Of a stretch of 36,286 nt of DNA, positions 16,448 through 24,233 are shown piece after piece. Source of the stretch: Burkholderiales bacterium (GTDB taxonomy: Bacteria; Pseudomonadota; Gammaproteobacteria; Burkholderiales; Burkholderiaceae_C); assembly GCA_947446685.1 (NCBI GenBank), contig CANFIC010000006.1, positions 1 through 36,286 on the forward strand, written 5' to 3'. Below the pieces are notes generated by a model. The model did not search any database. It saw nothing but the letters and a program-made list of their open reading frames with translations, and was not told where the DNA came from. The position numbers were made by a program, and so were the translations under genes. The first letter of the stretch is position 1. Each line of letters begins with the position of its first letter.

Positions 16448-17050
16448 CTAAAGCACGCGAGGCAGATCGCGCCTGACGGCGATGCGATCGCCGAAATCGA
16501 AATGCCACCATTCGGTGCTGATCGATTGAAACCCGGCATGCCGCATCGCCGCACGCAGCCAGCCGCGCTCGACCAGATGCTGCGGCTGCAACAGCCCCTG
16601 GGCCAGATATTCGACCTCATGATCAGGGTGCGAAAACAGCGTCATCTCATCAAAACCCGAACCCATGTCGACTTCCAGCCCTTGCGAGTCGAGCAGGCTG
16701 GCATCAACAGCCATGCCGAAGGAATGGATCGAGCCACGCTCGGGATGGGCCAGATATTGGGTCAGCGGTGTACCTTGCAGCTCGTTCCACAAGACCTCCT
16801 GGACGCGCTGCGGGCGCAAAGCGTCGAGCACCAGCAATTGGTAACCGGGGCGCTGTGCAGCCAGCCAGTCGGCAGCGATTTGCAGCGCATCGGCGGCTTC
16901 GCGCCGCAGCCAGGCGCAATCGATCTCGCCATAAACAGCCCGGCCGACAAAGTTGTCGGGCGAGGCATAGCGCAAGTCGATGCTGATGCCTGAGACGCTC
17001 GACAGCGCCCGGAAATCGGGATGCTGCGGTATGTCTTCACAGCTGATCAA
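16448..17050 (-). CDS. ddpX: D-alanyl-D-alanine dipeptidase (VanX/DdpX, family M15D)
   Basis: This zinc dipeptidase of about 200 residues hydrolyses D-Ala-D-Ala. Seen: the zinc and catalytic motif SIHSFGMAVD (His109, Asp116), ExxWH-type end motif TEWWHF with Glu180 and His183, Arg79 in LRPQRVQ, and the family stretch DMGSGFDEM. There is no signal peptide. The start is a TTG at 17050: a GGAG lies eight bases before it, and it overlaps the LysR stop as TTGA, so translation is coupled. A longer start at 17077 would overlap LysR by 31 bp. E. coli DdpX is about the same length and lets the cell use D-Ala-D-Ala as a carbon source; VanX in resistance operons removes it as a wall precursor, but VanH, VanA and VanRS genes are absent here, so a nutritional role fits better. 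Confidence 0.9.
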   Translation of the reverse strand: MISCEDIPQHPDFRALSSVSGISIDLRYASPDNFVGRAVYGEIDCAWLRREAADALQIAADWLAAQRPGYQLLVLDALRPQRVQEVLWNELQGTPLTQYLAHPERGSIHSFGMAVDASLLDSQGLEVDMGSGFDEMTLFSHPDHEVEYLAQGLLQPQHLVERGWLRAAMRHAGFQSISTEWWHFDFGDRIAVRRDLPRVL

Positions 17051-17955
17051 GGAATGTTCTCCAGGCTTTCGAGGCAATTGCGCGCCGCTTCGCCGATATA
17101 TTTAACCAAGCGGCGCGCCGATTGCGCCAGCGGCGCATTGGCGCTGGTCAGCAGGTACAGATGCACGGGCACTGCCGGCGCGAGCTGGCGCAACACCAGC
17201 CGTTCACGGTTGGCGGAAGCCGCCGTGAAGGGGTCGACGATGGTCATACCCACCCCGGCCTCGACCAGCGCCCGCGCCAGTTGATAAGTCTGCACCGTCA
17301 GGCGGCTGAACGGCGTCAAGTCTTGCGCTGCAGCGGTGCTCTGGACCACCGCCGCCAGCGGGTCGTCGCTGGCCAGGCCGATCAATTCAGTGGACATATC
17401 GGCGATGTTCAATGGCCCGCTGCCTGCCGCCTCAGGGCTGCCAAGCGGACACAAGGCCATCATCCAGCCACTGGCCAGCAGTTCGGCCTTGATGCCTGGG
17501 TGGCGGGGATTCTGCAGCGACAGAGCCAGATCAGCTTCACCGAGGAGCAAGGCCGCGACGATTTCACGCGTGTGGTTGGTGGCGAGTGAACATTGGCTGT
17601 TCGGAAAGGCCCGGCACCAGGGGACCATCGCCGCCGGGATCACTTCAGCACCCAAAGTTGGCGTGGCCACCAGGCGTAACTGCTCGGAGGCGCCTTTGCG
17701 CAGGTTGACCACCAGGCGCCGGATGCCGACCAGGTCGCGATTGAGCTTGTCGATTTCAACGAACAGCCGGTGCGCCTCGGGCGTCGGATAAAGCTTGCCA
17801 CGCAGGCGGTCGAACAGCAGCAGGTCCAGCTGCATCTCGCAATGCTGCAGCACCTTGGTGACGGCAGGCTGCGATATATGCAGCAATTGCGCAGCGCCGC
17901 TGATCGTGCCGGCTTGCATGATCGCGTGGAAGACCTCGATATGCCTCAGCCGCAT
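17047..17955 (-). CDS. LysR-family transcriptional regulator
   Basis: This 302-residue regulator has an N-terminal helix-turn-helix (residues 1-62; RHIEVFHAIMQAGTISGAAQLLHISQPAVTK in segments) and a C-terminal periplasmic-binding-like effector domain (about 90-295). It lies inside the peptide operon, 43 bp after the binding-protein gene and overlapping the ddpX start, an unusual place for a LysR gene, which is normally divergent from its target. It resembles regulators that respond to amino acids (for example NocR/OccR-like and amino-acid-catabolism LysRs), so a D-amino acid or dipeptide effector is possible. Its site may be the palindrome at 19609-19621 in front of the operon, which is inference. 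Confidence 0.9.
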   Translation of the reverse strand: MRLRHIEVFHAIMQAGTISGAAQLLHISQPAVTKVLQHCEMQLDLLLFDRLRGKLYPTPEAHRLFVEIDKLNRDLVGIRRLVVNLRKGASEQLRLVATPTLGAEVIPAAMVPWCRAFPNSQCSLATNHTREIVAALLLGEADLALSLQNPRHPGIKAELLASGWMMALCPLGSPEAAGSGPLNIADMSTELIGLASDDPLAAVVQSTAAAQDLTPFSRLTVQTYQLARALVEAGVGMTIVDPFTAASANRERLVLRQLAPAVPVHLYLLTSANAPLAQSARRLVKYIGEAARNCLESLENIP

Positions 17956-17998
17956 GAATTCTTTTCAGCGCAATGCGCAGCCTGAGCGCGGCCAAATT

Positions 17999-19588
17999 TC
18001 ATTTTCTGTAGACGTTTTCGAAGTCGACGCTGCCGTTGGGCGCCATGATGAAGCCGACCACATCGCGGCTGAGCGGAATGTAGACCGCCGAATGGGCCAT
18101 CGTGATCCAGGGACGTTCGCGTTTGAAAATCTCCTGCGCCTGTTCGTACATCACTGCGCGTTTTTTCGGGTCGACCGTGGCGCGGGCATCGTCGATCAAT
18201 TTCTCGAAGTCCTTGTTGCAGAACTTGACCCCGCTCTGGTTGGCCGCACAGCTCAGGTTAGGGGTCAGAAACTCGTCGGCATCGCCGGTCTCGCCGCCCC
18301 ATCCGCTCATGTAAACGCTGTGCTCGCCGTTGTTGGCGCGTTTCAGGTATTCGCCCCACTCGAATGTCCTGATGCTGGCCTTGACACCGATCTTGGCCCA
18401 ATCCTGCTGGATCAACTGGGCCATCAACTGGCCGTTCGGGTTGGTCGGACGCGCCACCGGCAAGGCCCAGAGATCGATTTCCATCCCGCCAGCGAAACCA
18501 GCCTTGGCCAGCAACTGGCGAGCCCGCTCGGGGTTGTATTCGTTTTTCAGCTTTTTGTTGTAACCCGGGATCGAGGGTGGAAAGGCGCTGACCGCCTGGA
18601 TCGCGTCACCGCGCGGGAATAGCGCCTTGAAGATCGCATCGCGGTCGACGGCAATATCCAGTGCTTCGCGAACTTCGCGCTTGTCGGTCGGCGCTTTGCG
18701 CATATTGAAGGACAGGTAGGACAGATTCAGCGCCTGCGTCTTCATCACGATGATGGCGGGTTTGCCGTCCACTGCGGCCATATCGACATCACGGATCGCC
18801 GCTGTCACCTGGCATTCGCCGGCGAGCAGCTTTTGCACCCGCACATTGGGCTCGCGGCTGATGCTGAAGACCAGCGCATTGGTCTGCTGCTTGTTGCCCC
18901 AGAAATCCGGGTTGGCATCCATGCGCAGCACATCGTCCTTGGTATAGGACTTGAAGCGGTAAGGTCCGGTGCCGACCGGCAAATTATTGATCTGGCTGGC
19001 CTTGCCTTCCTTGAGTAACTGGTCGGCATATTCGGCCGAATGGATCGCCGCCCAGGCCAGGGCAAAATTGGTCGAGAAAGTGACATTCGGGGCCTTCAGG
19101 CGAAAGCGTACGGTGTAGTCATCGACCCGGTCGATGCCGTCGATCAGCTTGGCCAGGCCCATGTTCTGCGGATAGACGAACAGCGCCGGAAAGGCCTTGT
19201 TGAACGGGTGCTCAGGGTTGATGAAGCGGCCGAAGGTGAACATCACATCGTCGGCATTCATCGGCCTGGTCGGCGTGAAATAAGGCGTCTTGTGGAAGTT
19301 GACGCCGCGCCGCAGATTGAAGGTAAAGGTTCTGGCATCGGGCGAGACCGTCCAGGACGTTGCCAGCTTCGCCTCAATCGCCGTGGTGCCGCGCTTGAAC
19401 GCGAGCAGGCCTTGGAACATCTGCCGGGTGACCGTGTTGGTGCTGCCGCTGTCCCACAAGCCGGGATCAAAGCCTTCGGGGCCTGAATCAGCGCAGTAGA
19501 CCAAGGGCTTGGCCTGTGCGCCAGGCGCGATCATCAGCACCGCCGCAGCCAGGACCAGGATGAAACGAAAGCAGCTTGCAGTTTGCAT
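17999..19588 (-). CDS. ABC-transporter periplasmic peptide-binding protein (family 5, DppA-like)
   Basis: This 529-residue solute-binding protein of family 5 has a signal peptide (cleavage after AQA, about residue 26) and a start LVYCADSGPEGFDPGLWDSG that closely echoes E. coli DppA. Other seen features are NADDVMFTFGRF, GTGPYRFKSY and a C-terminal RERPWITMAHSAVYIPL segment typical of dipeptide binders. It is the first gene of the operon with LysR, ddpX and the exported LD-carboxypeptidase, which points to D-Ala-D-Ala or another murein peptide as ligand. No permease or ATPase gene is in the window, so it must use membrane components encoded elsewhere, as MppA does with Opp in E. coli. Confidence 0.92.
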   Translation of the reverse strand: MQTASCFRFILVLAAAVLMIAPGAQAKPLVYCADSGPEGFDPGLWDSGSTNTVTRQMFQGLLAFKRGTTAIEAKLATSWTVSPDARTFTFNLRRGVNFHKTPYFTPTRPMNADDVMFTFGRFINPEHPFNKAFPALFVYPQNMGLAKLIDGIDRVDDYTVRFRLKAPNVTFSTNFALAWAAIHSAEYADQLLKEGKASQINNLPVGTGPYRFKSYTKDDVLRMDANPDFWGNKQQTNALVFSISREPNVRVQKLLAGECQVTAAIRDVDMAAVDGKPAIIVMKTQALNLSYLSFNMRKAPTDKREVREALDIAVDRDAIFKALFPRGDAIQAVSAFPPSIPGYNKKLKNEYNPERARQLLAKAGFAGGMEIDLWALPVARPTNPNGQLMAQLIQQDWAKIGVKASIRTFEWGEYLKRANNGEHSVYMSGWGGETGDADEFLTPNLSCAANQSGVKFCNKDFEKLIDDARATVDPKKRAVMYEQAQEIFKRERPWITMAHSAVYIPLSRDVVGFIMAPNGSVDFENVYRK

Positions 19589-19608
19589 AGCGTGGCAGCC
19601 GGGTTGCG

Positions 19609-19621
19609 GCCAATAATTGGC
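19609..19621. promoter_or_regulatory. Palindrome GCCAATAATTGGC upstream of the peptide operon
   Basis: A perfect 13-bp palindrome (GCCAAT-A-ATTGGC) lies 20 bases upstream of the binding-protein start. It contains the ATT...AAT symmetry that LysR proteins favour, and the operon carries its own LysR gene. It could equally form a leader hairpin near the ribosome site. Confidence 0.35.
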
Positions 19622-19731
19622 GCCGTCGGCCCTACGGCAAAGGATGGCCTGTCGCCCGAACTATAACTTTGGATTATGCAGAGGCGATCCGGATCGCTCC
19701 TGAACAGCAGCAGCACGAGCGGGCCCGTGAA

Positions 19732-19747
19732 TTGACGTTAACGTCAA
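19732..19747. promoter_or_regulatory. Operator palindrome TTGACGTTAACGTCAA upstream of icmF
   Basis: A perfect 16-bp palindrome, followed by a further half site (ACGTCAA, 19747-19753), lies 77 bases upstream of the icmF start and overlaps the predicted -35 element. Its form resembles, from memory, the site of LiuR, a MerR-family regulator of branched-chain amino-acid and fatty-acid breakdown in Proteobacteria, which suits an isobutyryl-CoA mutase. No LiuR gene is in the window. Confidence 0.6.
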
Positions 19748-19767
19748 CGTCAATCAGCCCTTAAAAT
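19738..19767 (+). promoter_or_regulatory. Predicted icmF promoter
   Basis: A TTAACG (19738-19743) and a TAAAAT (19762-19767) hexamer are separated by 18 bp and face icmF. The -35 element is inside the 16-bp palindrome, so a regulator bound there would block or activate directly. Prediction by eye. Confidence 0.4.
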
Positions 19768-19823
19768 CGACCCGCCTTCCCGACAAGAAATGGCGGTATC
19801 GATGCCGTCGCTGGAGTTTTCCG

Positions 19824-22800
19824 ATGTCCGATCTGTCCGCCGAATACCAATCCCTGGCCGCTTACCAACCGGTGAACAAGGTCCGTTTCGTCACTGCAGC
19901 GAGCCTGTTTGATGGCCATGACGCAGCCATCAACATCATGCGGCGGATCCTGCAGGGCATGGGCGCCGAAGTCATCCACCTGGGCCACAACCGTTCGGTC
20001 GACGAGGTCGTCACAGCAGCGCTGCAGGAAGACGCGCAAGGCATTGCGATCAGCTCTTACCAGGGTGGCCATGTCGAATATTTCAAGTATATGGTCGAGC
20101 TGTTGAAGGCGCGCGGCGGCGAGCATATCCAGGTTTTCGGCGGCGGCGGCGGCGTGATCGTGCCGGAAGAAATCCAGGCCTTGGCCGCAGTTGGCGTGCG
20201 CATCTTCAGCCCTGAAGATGGTCAGCGCATGGGACTGGCCGGCATGATCGGCGAAATGATGATGACTTGCGACCTTGACTTCAGCGTCCATGCGCCAAAG
20301 TCACTGCAAGCGGTCCAGGGCCATGGCGAAGCGGCTTGGCGCGCCTTGGCCCAGTTGATGACCGCGCTCGAGAGTGGCAAGGCCGATGCCTCGCTGCTGG
20401 CCGAATTGCATCTGCAAGCCCAGTCGATCAAGACCCCGGTGCTGGGCATCACCGGCACGGGCGGCGCCGGCAAGTCAAGCCTGACCGATGAGTTGATCCG
20501 CCGGCTGCGCCTCGACCAGGGAGACAGCCTGCGCATCGCGGTGATTTCGATCGACCCGTCGAGGCGCAAGAGCGGTGGCGCGCTGCTCGGCGACCGCATC
20601 CGCATGAACGCCATCAATCCGTGGCAGCAAGGCGCCCGCGTCTTCATGCGCAGCCTGGCAACGCGCGATTTCGGCAGTGAAATCTCCAAGGCCTTGCCCG
20701 ATGTGCTGGCTGCGGCCAAGGTCGCGGGCTTTGACTTGATCATTGTCGAGACCTCGGGCATCGGCCAGGGCGATGCGGCGATCGTGCCGCTGGTCGACCT
20801 GCCGATGTATGTGATGACGCCCGAATTCGGCGCCGCCAGCCAGCTCGAGAAGATCGACATGCTGGACTTTGCCGAGTTCGTCGCGATCAACAAGTTTGAC
20901 CGCAAGGGCGCTCAGGACGCGCTGCGCGATGTGGCCAAACAGGTGCAACGCAACCGCGAAGCCTGGACCCGCCGAACCGAAGAAATGCCGGTCTTCGGCA
21001 CGATGGCAAGCCGTTTCAACGACGATGGCGTGACTGCGCTGTATCAGGCATTGAAGCCGCGCTTGGCTGTGCTGGGGCTGCAGCTTGAAGCCGGCCGGCT
21101 GCCGCTGGCCGACACCCGCCACAGCACCCAGCAGACGCCGGTCGTGCCGGCGGCGCGGGTTCGCTACCTGGCCGAAATCAGCGCCAGCGTGCGCGGCTAC
21201 AAGCAGCGCGCCAGCAGCCAGGCCAAGCTCGCGCGCGAGGTCCAGCAGTTGACCGAAAGCGCACGCATGCTGCATGAAGACAACCCCGAAAAGCATCGTG
21301 CCGGCGAAGCGCTGGCCGAACTGGCGCAGCGGCGCGCAGCCAAGATCGATGGGGCAGCAGCCAGGCTGCTGACGCAATGGCCCGAAATGCAGCGCGCCTA
21401 TGCCGGCGACGACTATGTAGTGAAGATCCGCGACCGCGAAATCCGCACTGCGCTGGTCTCGACCAGCCTGTCGGGCAGCAAGATCCGCAAGGTAGCGCTG
21501 CCGACCTATGAGGATCATGGCGAACGGCTGAAATGGCTGATGCTGGAGAACGTTCCCGGCAGTTTCCCTTACACCGCAGGGGTGTTCGCTTTCAAACGCG
21601 AGGGCGAGGACCCGACCCGCATGTTCGCCGGCGAAGGTGATGCCTTCCGCACCAACCGACGCTTCAAGCTGGTTTCAGCCGGCATGCCGGCCAAGCGTTT
21701 GTCGACCGCATTTGATTCGGTCACGCTGTACGGCAATGACCCCGATCTGCGCCCCGACATCTATGGCAAGGTCGGCAACTCGGGCGTCTCGATCGCCACG
21801 CTCGACGACCTGAAAGTGCTTTATGACGGCTTCGATCTTTGCAGCCCGACGACCTCGGTCAGCATGACGATCAACGGCCCGGCGCCGACGATTCTGGCGA
21901 TGTTCATGAACACTGCGATCGACCAGAACCTGGCCAAGTTCAAGGACGACAACGGCCGCAACCCGACCGCTGACGAAGCCGCCAAGATCAAGGACTGGGT
22001 GCTGGCCAATGTGCGCGGTACCGTGCAGGCCGACATCCTGAAGGAGGATCAAGGCCAGAACACCTGCATCTTCTCGACCGAGTTCTCGCTCAAGGTGATG
22101 GGCGACATCGCCGAATATTTCGTCCACCACCAGGTACGCAATTTCTATTCAGTCTCGATCAGCGGTTATCACATCGCCGAGGCCGGTGCGAACCCGCTGA
22201 CCCAGCTCGCGCTGACCTTGTCGAATGGTTTCACTTTCGTCGAAGCCTATCTGGCGCGCGGCATGCATATCGACGATTTTGCACAGAACCTGAGCTTTTT
22301 CTTTTCCAACGGCATGGACCCCGAATACACGGTGCTGGGCCGCGTCGCCAGGCGCATCTGGGCAATCGCGATGCGCGACAAATATGGCGCCAACGAGCGT
22401 TCGCAAAAGCTCAAATATCACATCCAGACCAGCGGTCGCAGCCTGCATGCCCAGGAGATCCAGTTCAACGACATCCGCACCACGTTGCAGGCCCTGATCG
22501 CGGTTTACGACAACTGCAACAGCCTGCACACCAATGCCTTCGACGAAGCGATCACCACGCCGACCGAAGACAGCGTGCGTCGCGCGATGGCGATCCAGTT
22601 GATCATCAACCGCGAATGGGGTCTGGCCAAGAACGAGAACCCGAGCCAGGGCGCATTCATCATCGACGAGCTGACCGAACTGGTCGAAGAAGCGGTGCTG
22701 ACCGAATTCGAAAAGATCGCCGAGCGTGGCGGCGTGCTCGGCGCGATGGAGACCGGCTACCAGCGCAGCAAGATCCAGGAAGAGAGCATGCATTACGAGA

Positions 22801-23114
22801 TGCTCAAGCACACCGGCGAATACCCGGTTATCGGCGTCAACACCTTCCGCAATCCGCATGGCGAACAGGCGACCGGGCCGATCGAGTTGGCGCGCTCAAC
22901 CGAGGACGAAAAGCAGTCCCAACTGACCCGTTTGCACGCCTTCCAGGCCACCCATGCCAACGAATCAGGCCCCATGCTGGCGCGTCTGCAGCAAGCCGTG
23001 ATCGCCAACCAGAATGTGTTCGAAGTCCTGATGGAAGCGGTGCGCTGCTGCAGCCTCGGCCAGATCACCAACGCGCTGTTCGAGGTCGGCGGGCAGTACC
23101 GGCGGAGCATGTAG
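19824..23114 (+). CDS. icmF: Fused isobutyryl-CoA mutase IcmF (B12 domain - G-protein chaperone - mutase)
   Basis: This 1096-residue protein carries the full IcmF order: an N-terminal B12-binding domain (about 18-150; FDGHDAAIN with Asp30 and the cobalt-ligand His32), a MeaB-type GTPase (about 200-420; P-loop GTGGAGKSS at 211-219, [17 protein letters not shown] at 356-362) and the radical mutase substrate domain (about 540-1090; [34 protein letters not shown]). IcmF interconverts isobutyryl-CoA and n-butyryl-CoA, and often pivalyl-CoA, with adenosylcobalamin and GTP-driven cofactor loading. This order separates it from methylmalonyl-CoA mutase, whose B12 domain is C-terminal. The usual DxHxxG has Ala for Gly here. 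A GGAG site precedes the ATG, and a likely operator and promoter lie upstream. Confidence 0.95.
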   Translation: MSDLSAEYQSLAAYQPVNKVRFVTAASLFDGHDAAINIMRRILQGMGAEVIHLGHNRSVDEVVTAALQEDAQGIAISSYQGGHVEYFKYMVELLKARGGEHIQVFGGGGGVIVPEEIQALAAVGVRIFSPEDGQRMGLAGMIGEMMMTCDLDFSVHAPKSLQAVQGHGEAAWRALAQLMTALESGKADASLLAELHLQAQSIKTPVLGITGTGGAGKSSLTDELIRRLRLDQGDSLRIAVISIDPSRRKSGGALLGDRIRMNAINPWQQGARVFMRSLATRDFGSEISKALPDVLAAAKVAGFDLIIVETSGIGQGDAAIVPLVDLPMYVMTPEFGAASQLEKIDMLDFAEFVAINKFDRKGAQDALRDVAKQVQRNREAWTRRTEEMPVFGTMASRFNDDGVTALYQALKPRLAVLGLQLEAGRLPLADTRHSTQQTPVVPAARVRYLAEISASVRGYKQRASSQAKLAREVQQLTESARMLHEDNPEKHRAGEALAELAQRRAAKIDGAAARLLTQWPEMQRAYAGDDYVVKIRDREIRTALVSTSLSGSKIRKVALPTYEDHGERLKWLMLENVPGSFPYTAGVFAFKREGEDPTRMFAGEGDAFRTNRRFKLVSAGMPAKRLSTAFDSVTLYGNDPDLRPDIYGKVGNSGVSIATLDDLKVLYDGFDLCSPTTSVSMTINGPAPTILAMFMNTAIDQNLAKFKDDNGRNPTADEAAKIKDWVLANVRGTVQADILKEDQGQNTCIFSTEFSLKVMGDIAEYFVHHQVRNFYSVSISGYHIAEAGANPLTQLALTLSNGFTFVEAYLARGMHIDDFAQNLSFFFSNGMDPEYTVLGRVARRIWAIAMRDKYGANERSQKLKYHIQTSGRSLHAQEIQFNDIRTTLQALIAVYDNCNSLHTNAFDEAITTPTEDSVRRAMAIQLIINREWGLAKNENPSQGAFIIDELTELVEEAVLTEFEKIAERGGVLGAMETGYQRSKIQEESMHYEMLKHTGEYPVIGVNTFRNPHGEQATGPIELARSTEDEKQSQLTRLHAFQATHANESGPMLARLQQAVIANQNVFEVLMEAVRCCSLGQITNALFEVGGQYRRSM

Positions 23115-23190
23115 AAATCGCGCTTCGGGTATTTATGTCGACCGTCAAGCATAATATGACCATGAAAAACAGCGCGAGGGTCAGAGCATC

Positions 23191-23958
23191 ATGGCAAGCA
23201 TCACCATACTAACTCCTGTACATATCAATGCGCCGGAGCGGTGGAACTACCTGGAGCAGACCTTCGAGTCGTTCTACCGCTGCAATCAGTCGCCTGTCAA
23301 TATCATCCACAATATGGTGGACGACCGCTCGCCCATGCGCAGCGAGGATTTACCAGGGTTTTGCCGCCAGCATAAAATAAATCTGCTCAAGCAATTTCGC
23401 GATGGTGAGCATCGCGGCTATTTCGACGTCTTCAAGACTCTGGTCGATTCGGTACAAACCGAACAATTCATCTACCTTGAACCGGACCATTATTTTTACC
23501 TTGCTGCGGATTTCATCGGGCCGGCGCTGAAAATGCATGCAATGTTGCCCGATCTTCATCAGGTCTACCTGCGAGCACCACTGGTCCACCAACCGTTCCG
23601 CAGGGAGGGAAACCAGTTGATCACCCATGATGGAAGTCGCCTTCATCGGATCCGCATCGACAAGGAAAATACCGGCTGGATCGGTAGCGGCAGAACCCAT
23701 GAATCATTCTCTTTCATGCCGTCTGTATTCAATACCGCGATCATGAAGAAACTACTGGCCGACAGCTTTATCCCCGGCGGCCCCAGCGCGGTAGAGGATC
23801 ATTTCGCTGCATTGTGGGCCCACAAGGCGCTGGTCGGATACCTGAACGGTCAGGCCTTCTGCTACCACATCGGAGCGGTAGCAAAATCAGCACCAGGCGG
23901 TTATTTGAGTATCGGCGATACTGCTTATGAAAAAGCGTGGTCAAGCAAGCAGTTATGA
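23191..23958 (+). CDS. Glycosyltransferase-like protein (GT-A fold), isolated
   Basis: This 255-residue protein begins with a beta-strand and loop typical of GT-A nucleotide-sugar transferases (ITILTPVHINAPERWNYLEQTFESFYR in part), has an early VDDRSP and a YLEPDHYF that may replace the DxD metal site. No membrane segment or signal peptide is evident. The first 30 residues read as family 2-like; the rest is not recognised. The gene and its surroundings are visibly richer in A+T than the neighbouring icmF and priA, and the nearest genes are unrelated, so acquisition by transfer is plausible. An AT-rich element (CATAAT, 23150-23155) upstream could be a -10. Function beyond a probable sugar transferase is not assignable. 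Confidence 0.55.
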   Translation: MASITILTPVHINAPERWNYLEQTFESFYRCNQSPVNIIHNMVDDRSPMRSEDLPGFCRQHKINLLKQFRDGEHRGYFDVFKTLVDSVQTEQFIYLEPDHYFYLAADFIGPALKMHAMLPDLHQVYLRAPLVHQPFRREGNQLITHDGSRLHRIRIDKENTGWIGSGRTHESFSFMPSVFNTAIMKKLLADSFIPGGPSAVEDHFAALWAHKALVGYLNGQAFCYHIGAVAKSAPGGYLSIGDTAYEKAWSSKQL

Positions 23959-24035
23959 ACTTTGCGCTGATAAAAATATCTGGTTTTATCGCAGCCTGAG
24001 CCATCAGTATTTTTCGCAGCGAGAGCTATATTGCC

Positions 24036-24205
24036 CTTGGGATGCTCTGCATAACCCCTCACGGTTTGTGATAGCGCGGCCTCGGGCGGTCTGCGGCGTT
24101 GCATTTATTGCCAATAGCACGCGCTATTGGCCGCAAAATGCGCCTTTCATCCCATCCCGATCCGCACTACACACACTCGCGTTGAGTTATGCAGAGCATC
24201 CCTTG
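24036..24205. mobile_element. MITE-like element with 16-bp terminal inverted repeats and CTTG target duplication
   Basis: The 162-bp element (24040-24201) begins GGATGCTCTGCATAAC and ends with its exact reverse complement, and is flanked on both sides by CTTG (24036-24039 and 24202-24205), which reads as a 4-bp target-site duplication. Inside is a long imperfect hairpin: GCCAATAGC (24110-24118) pairs with GCTATTGGC (24123-24131) and is extended by GCATTT with AAATGC. It encodes no protein. A 4-bp duplication and GG-starting ends suit a non-autonomous derivative of an IS5-like element, though I could not name the parent. It sits between the convergent ends of the glycosyltransferase-like gene and priA. 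Confidence 0.8.
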
Positions 24206-24233
24206 CCGTTTCTCGCACGAATTTTCTTACTGC

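Noticed and set aside
16448-17050. Vancomycin-resistance interpretation of the VanX-like gene
   Set aside because: No vanH, vanA or vanRS genes nearby and the organism appears Gram-negative; the peptide-uptake context favours a nutritional role.
19824-23114. Methylmalonyl-CoA mutase
   Set aside because: The B12 domain is N-terminal and is followed by a fused MeaB-like GTPase, which is the IcmF order.
23961-23995. Hairpin GATAAAA/TTTTATC after the glycosyltransferase-like gene
   Set aside because: AT-only 7-bp stem with no following T run; may be chance in AT-rich sequence.
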